Assembly (NCBI RefSeq): GCF_000149955.1
Contig: NC_030998.1
Span: 508,699 to 572,698 of the forward strand
Origin: Fusarium oxysporum f. sp. lycopersici 4287
Taxonomy: Eukaryota; Ascomycota; Sordariomycetes; Hypocreales; Nectriaceae
Direction: 5' to 3'
Length of the DNA stretch: 64,000 bases
Positions 59,828 to 64,000 of this stretch are shown here, piece by piece (the first letter of the stretch is position 1; each line of letters opens with the position of its first letter). The translations under genes were made by a program, and so were the position numbers. The notes beneath the pieces are model-generated. The model did no database searches. It was not told the DNA's origin and saw nothing but the letters and a program-made list of their open reading frames with translations.

Positions 59828-60099
59828 GTGCTCCTTCCATGAGAGCTCATTCACGCCGAAATCAACGCAGTGGTTTAGGTACGGACAAGCGATTTACGGC
59901 ATATTCAGCAACTATATGAACAGTGATTTAGGTGTTTAGCTCGAGAACCTGGCAAAGTCAGTGATTACTCACTGTTCGTGAAGCCTGGAGTCCGGTTTGG
60001 GTATCCAAGTGACCAGGACCGTGTCTTCGGGTGAATCTGCCCTGAATAACTCACAACACGCGCTATCTGTATCACCCCTTCCAGTGCACAATTTCTCAA

Positions 60100-60262
60100 C
60101 TTATTGCTACAGTCTATTACGCAACAGCAACCATGGGACATTCCTAACATGGGTGTTATCCTCATCATTGGCAAGCATCATTTATCCTCCTCTCTCGGCC
60201 TGCCTGGTTAAACCACTTTTCTCAAAGCCTCCTAACTTAAATCTTCTCAAGCGTGTAAGAGT
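60100..60262 (-). pseudogene. Degenerate copy of the MFS transporter 3' end
   Basis: About 160 bases align by eye with the last coding bases of the MFS gene at about 61530-61690. Shared blocks include AACATGGGT, TCCTCATCATT and TCAAGCGTGTAA in the same order and spacing, with a small deletion and many substitutions. Orientation matches the intact gene. It no longer encodes a protein and looks like a leftover of a segmental duplication. Confidence 0.6.
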
Positions 60263-60534
60263 GGATAAGACCAGCGAATGGCAACCACTCATTTACCCGA
60301 CGAGTAGCGATACATATGCCATTCACTATCACATAAGGGATGAGTCGCAAGTCAAGGGGATTCCGAGATCAAAAGTGGAGCGTTTTTGTATTAATTACCT
60401 ATAGGCTCCTAACTCACACTTTCACCTTTGGTTGTTTGGGTAACACATCGTCTCCTCCTGTTGTCATTTCCTGTGTCCCAAACCATCCACCCCTCCCGCA
60501 GAGCGTGTGGTGCAAAGGTGCAAATTTGTTATGC

Positions 60535-60855
60535 CTACTGGCCTGGGTAGGGGTTTCCCAAGGGGTACGAACAGTGATTGTCCGCATGCAGAACCATGAT
60601 TCTTTCCTCCTCCCAAGTCTTGAAAACATCAGTCGCCTTGAGCTTGGGCCAGAGCTCTTCCTTCATCTGCTCATATGTGTCGCAGCTCTTTTTGATAGTA
60701 ATGGTGAGGTGGTTCTTTCTGCTATCATTATAGACGACATTTTCCATGCCGTAGTGCTCTTGTAGCTCCTGGAGGAGTACCTGCTTTGGATGTTTCTTAC
60801 CCGCCTTCAACTTGAAGTGGATCTCGATTGACTTAGTCTGAATAGTGGCAGACAT
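60535..60855 (-). CDS. Small-protein family member 6 (tandem array)
   Basis: A 106-residue intronless protein. IQTKSIEIHFKLKAG (strand) leads to a helix VLLQELQEHYGMENVV, a strand NHLTITIKKS, a helix EQMKEELWPKLKATDVF and a strand ERIMVLHAD. This shows the family pattern most clearly and has the best-defined predicted secondary structure. Lysine-rich, soluble, no signal peptide. ATG at 60855, with TATA-like TATATGAATATA about 110 bases upstream. It lies directly downstream of the MFS gene on the same strand. Function unknown. Confidence 0.75.
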   Translation of the reverse strand: MSATIQTKSIEIHFKLKAGKKHPKQVLLQELQEHYGMENVVYNDSRKNHLTITIKKSCDTYEQMKEELWPKLKATDVFKTWEEERIMVLHADNHCSYPLGNPYPGQ

Positions 60856-61544
60856 TTTGGTAGTTGAGATTGTTTGTAGTAAGTGTTTGTGAGGTGAAGT
60901 TTATGATCCGAGTGTGTGTTCGATTGTTGTTGAGTTGAGCTGGGAAAGTTCCGGCTAGGGTATATTCATATAGCTGGACGAGCTGACATTGTTCGTGACG
61001 AACGACGGAAGGAATCACCGGTAATTCAGTCATCAAGGAGACACCGTGACACGTTAGATGCAAGAGTCACCAGTGGTACTGCTCATATCACCGTAATTAA
61101 CAGACCTCTGAGAGAGGTCTCCTCCGTTCACAGCTTCTCGTAACACTGATTCATTGATCCGGAACCGCATGAACGGGGATCAAGGACCACTACTTGTTTC
61201 TCTGAATGATCAAGACCCAAGTCCCATTGCTACAAGGGTGTGTGGTCTGTCCCTTGAGGAATCGACTACAATTACGCTTCTGTTATGCCCCGACTCTAGT
61301 ATCTCTCTTTATATTGCACTGTTTCACAAACAGTTCCTCCGAGTCTTATCTTGTCTCGCTAAAAGGCACTCTCCTGGTCAGTCATTATTCTGAACTTAGA
61401 AACATCAATAATATGGGATAAGCAAACACGAAGTACATTTAAGTAGCCAGTCAACGCAGGGTCTTGTGCAAGTGCATTGTATTACGAGTTGCTCCCATCA
61501 CTACATCCCCCTATTCAGCCTAGGTTACCATTTCCTGCAGTTTA
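60856..61544. other. Intergenic between MFS gene and family member 6
   Basis: Holds the MFS terminator and the member 6 promoter. No gene seen. Confidence 0.4.
60955..60977 (-). promoter_or_regulatory. Core promoter block of family member 6
   Basis: Plus-strand CTAGGG, the 12 bases TATATTCATATA, then GCTGG; the same 6-12-5 layout as the blocks before members 3 and 4. About 105 bases before the ATG. Confidence 0.5.
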
Positions 61545-63119
61545 TCACGCAATATCAACCGTAGAATGTGCCACCTTCTCAACATGGGTACTGTCCTCAT
61601 CATTCACATCCATCGTCTTACCCTTCTCTTCCGGTCCATCCAATTTCACGTCCTCTCCAAACGCTTCCTGAATCCTTTCAAGCGTGTAACCCTTCGTCTC
61701 GGGGTAAAGCCACCAGAAGACAACAATCTCGACCAGCAGCCAACCAACATAAACAAGATAGTACTTCCAACCCAGAGAATCCATACCAACAGGGTTGACG
61801 AATTGATTGAAGAACGAAGCTGCTTTCGTGGAGAAGACCAGAATACTCAGTCCCATGGCTCGAAGTCGAAAGGGCAGAATCTCAGTGGGATACAAGAACA
61901 AAAGCGGGTTGAGGCAGATGTTGAAAGACGTGTAGTAGATAAAGATGAAAGCAAGAGCGGATTTGCTCGCTGCTTTTGAGCCGGTCTCGTTGTATATCGC
62001 GATGCTTGCAGTTAGTGCTGAGAATGTGAGAAACATTGCGATGCCACCTCCAACGAACATGGAACGACGGCCCACTTTGGTGGATAGGACAGCGGCGAAG
62101 AGAGCGGTGGCATAATTGACAGTGCTGATGGTTCCGTTGAGCATAGTCTGTTCGCGTTGGGTTGCAATGCCGATACGTGACAAGATCTTGGTGAGGTAGT
62201 ATGATACAAGGCCGTTGCCAGACCATTGACCAAAGACTGCGAGTGTGATGAGGATAGCGAGTCGCTTTCGGTTGGCGGGTGTAGCAAGGAAAAGCCCGAG
62301 GCCCTGTCCTTCGATCTCACGCTCAGCCTTTAGAGTTTCGTTCATCTCCCAGAACTCAGCCTGTACAAGAGGACTATCCCAGTCACCATCGCCATGGTTC
62401 TTCACTAACACCTTGTATGCCTCGTCGCCTCGATCTTTGTATACCAGCCACCGCGGAGACTCATCCAGGAAAAATACGAAGCATACTTGGATACAGGCCG
62501 GGCCAGCCTGAAGAAGAGTTGGAAGACGCCATGCCCACGCGCTAGGAATACGATAACTCCCAAAGGCCACCCATCCGGCCAGAAGAGCACCAAGATAGAA
62601 GCTCGTATTGTAAAGCGAACCGAAGAGGACTCGATGTCGAGGATGAGCGAGCTCAGAGATGAGGACTGGGGCAGCAGCGAGAGCGAGTGTAATACCGAAA
62701 CCAACGATGATACGTCCTCCTATGAACGTCTCGATATTCGTGCTGGCGCATTGAACAATAACTCCAATTATCATTATAAAGCTTCCAATGATTATAGAAA
62801 GTCGACGACCGAAACGATCCGAGATGTATGCTGAAAACGGAGTCGAGATAATGGCTCCGAGTGGATATGACGCGCTGGTGATACCGAGAAGAGCGCCCTT
62901 AGGGGAACCGAACTGGTCCTTCCATGCGGTTACACCTTGAAGAGATGTAAGAACACTTCCATCGTAACCGTTGGTTGCGCAGACGACGAGACAGGCTGGA
63001 GCGAGGATTGCGTAGAGATGGATGAGTGACGGGGTAAGGGCGAAGACAGGACTCTTGTCTTGAGCAAGGATCTCGGCCACAGTATGGGCCGGGCGGGTAG
63101 AGGGAGTATTAGCAGTCAT
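61545..63119 (-). CDS. MFS sugar transporter (sugar porter family)
   Basis: A 524-residue intronless transporter of the sugar porter group, like fungal lactose permeases and hexose transporters. It has 12 hydrophobic segments in two halves. Signatures are NGYDGSVLTSLQG in helix 1, SDRFGRRLSI between helices 2 and 3, GRIIVGFG, DESPRWLVYKDRGDEA ending the first half, GQWSGNGLVSYYL in helix 7, STKVGRRSMF, and PETKGYTLERIQEAF after helix 12. These are the expected sugar-porter motifs in the right order. It would be a proton-coupled plasma-membrane uptake system. The exact sugar cannot be told. Its 3' end has a decayed copy at 60100-60262. Confidence 0.93.
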   Translation of the reverse strand: MTANTPSTRPAHTVAEILAQDKSPVFALTPSLIHLYAILAPACLVVCATNGYDGSVLTSLQGVTAWKDQFGSPKGALLGITSASYPLGAIISTPFSAYISDRFGRRLSIIIGSFIMIIGVIVQCASTNIETFIGGRIIVGFGITLALAAAPVLISELAHPRHRVLFGSLYNTSFYLGALLAGWVAFGSYRIPSAWAWRLPTLLQAGPACIQVCFVFFLDESPRWLVYKDRGDEAYKVLVKNHGDGDWDSPLVQAEFWEMNETLKAEREIEGQGLGLFLATPANRKRLAILITLAVFGQWSGNGLVSYYLTKILSRIGIATQREQTMLNGTISTVNYATALFAAVLSTKVGRRSMFVGGGIAMFLTFSALTASIAIYNETGSKAASKSALAFIFIYYTSFNICLNPLLFLYPTEILPFRLRAMGLSILVFSTKAASFFNQFVNPVGMDSLGWKYYLVYVGWLLVEIVVFWWLYPETKGYTLERIQEAFGEDVKLDGPEEKGKTMDVNDEDSTHVEKVAHSTVDIA

Positions 63120-64000
63120 GATGACTCGAGAGGCAGTCTTGTAGAAGAAGAGACTCTGTCAGTCGATGTCGATCAACTGTCCCAGAAACTCGGCAGCATT
63201 GGCGAGATGCAACAGCTTTATACTTCAAATCGCCTCTTCATTGAATCTTGCGTAGACAAGTTCTTGTCGGAGTCGTCGAGTAGGCCACAAATTCCATGGG
63301 CTGACATTTACATGTCCCAAAGAGCCTGGTACCAGGTCTACGTGACCTCGTGCTCATCCCCAGATTGACAAGGGAAGACCGTTCCCCGGAAAACTTAGTC
63401 GATGTGACCCCCCAGATTCTGAAAGCAGCTTAGCCTGGGAGGTAAATCAAATCAAGGCGCGGAGAGACGGACCAACTCCGCTCTGGAGTGTCGAAAAACG
63501 GGCCCAATTATTGTGCGGAGCTGAAGTCCGTGTCTCCCCGCTCCTAGCATGGGCTAGCTTTGTGATCGTGATTGCCTCCAACAGGTAGTGGTATGCTCGT
63601 GATTTCAATGTTATTTAGCTGCGTGATGCCAAGTTCCTCGGCAAAGACGCCGGGTCAGCGGTTTCTATGCCGGCGTTATTGCTCAATCTGAATGCCGAGG
63701 AAACAGTAGTATTGAGTACGTTTTCGGATCTGTTGAGGAAGAGGTTGATCTTCATGGCATGACGTGCGGCAAGTGGGAAAGGAGCCTTAGCTACAAAGGC
63801 ACTCTGCATATCAGAATGACAGCAATGTGCCCGGAGCCTTTTACATGGACAAGATGCATCATGGTAATCGACAACGTCGAGAGTCTTAATTTCTACCAAC
63901 TTTGCTTTCAACATTTACTCTTGTAGTACCGCATAGATCACTCCATGCCCTTCGCAAATGGACTGCGAGCTCTAATTCTTTGCCCATAAATGTATAGCAG
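63120..64000. other. Upstream region of the MFS gene to window end
   Basis: Promoter of the MFS gene. A 99-codon minus-strand open frame (63914-63615) starts with ATG but has no recognisable feature; it could be part of a gene crossing the window edge. Not called. Confidence 0.3.

Larger units (their letters stand above)
59667..60534. other. Intergenic region in the small-gene array
   Basis: Contains the promoter of member 5 and a decayed MFS fragment (listed separately). Other short open frames lack support. Confidence 0.4.

Noticed and set aside
63060..63368. 102-codon plus-strand open frame
   Set aside because: Begins antisense to the start of the MFS gene and runs through its promoter; no domain.
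63615..63914. 99-codon minus-strand ORF near the window end
   Set aside because: ATG start but no recognisable sequence or splice context; could be part of a gene outside the window, not enough to call.

Overview
This window is eukaryotic and almost certainly from a filamentous ascomycete. The genes carry many short (about 40-65 nt) GT-AG introns with CTAAC-type branch sites, there are two Zn2Cys6 regulators, an RTA1 protein, Flc/TRP-like and NACHT/ankyrin proteins, and there are no operons. Composition and gene content suggest a Sordariomycete, with Fusarium as my best guess by recognition rather than by search. No rRNA, tRNA or CRISPR array was seen. Exon joins given here were read by eye from splice signals and reading frame.

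Layout. 0-16.4 kb is a metabolic, accessory-looking stretch: FAD monooxygenase (cut by the window edge), SnoaL/NTF2-like protein, Zn2Cys6 regulator, RTA1 membrane protein, cupin, an aldehyde-dehydrogenase-like protein without its catalytic residues divergent from a LigB-type ring-cleavage dioxygenase, a small membrane protein, an S15/CocE-type hydrolase and a cytochrome P450. 16.9-21 kb holds an AadA-like nucleotidyltransferase, a short-chain dehydrogenase and a second Zn2Cys6 regulator that share a CCAAT-rich divergent promoter. 21-23.6 kb is a decayed F-box gene and gene-poor DNA with a 25-A run.

23.6-29.4 kb encodes a large NACHT protein with a C-terminal nucleoside phosphorylase domain, broken by an in-frame stop just before the P-loop. 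31.4-39.4 kb is a compact three-gene group: a tyrosinase with an extra N-terminal region and two large unrecognised proteins. 39.7-43 kb is one gene joining a TRP/Flc-like membrane domain to a complete PI-specific phospholipase C. 44.7-45.7 kb is an alpha/beta hydrolase. 46-57.1 kb is an NLR-like block: an ankyrin-subtilisin protein, a divergent unrecognised protein, and an 1859-residue alpha/beta hydrolase-STAND-ankyrin-ZZ-finger protein. 57.3-63.1 kb holds four tandem small genes and an MFS sugar porter.

The most novel item is a family of about 106-131 residue proteins: four tandem copies at 57.3-60.9 kb, one copy at 29.8 kb, and one with two nonsense codons at 30.8 kb. The four tandem copies keep a shared core-promoter block (CCATGC-like and CCAGG-like hexamers 12 bases apart around a TATA element). 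A degenerate piece of the neighbouring MFS gene's 3' end lies upstream of one copy, which suggests that a block of MFS tail plus small gene was duplicated.
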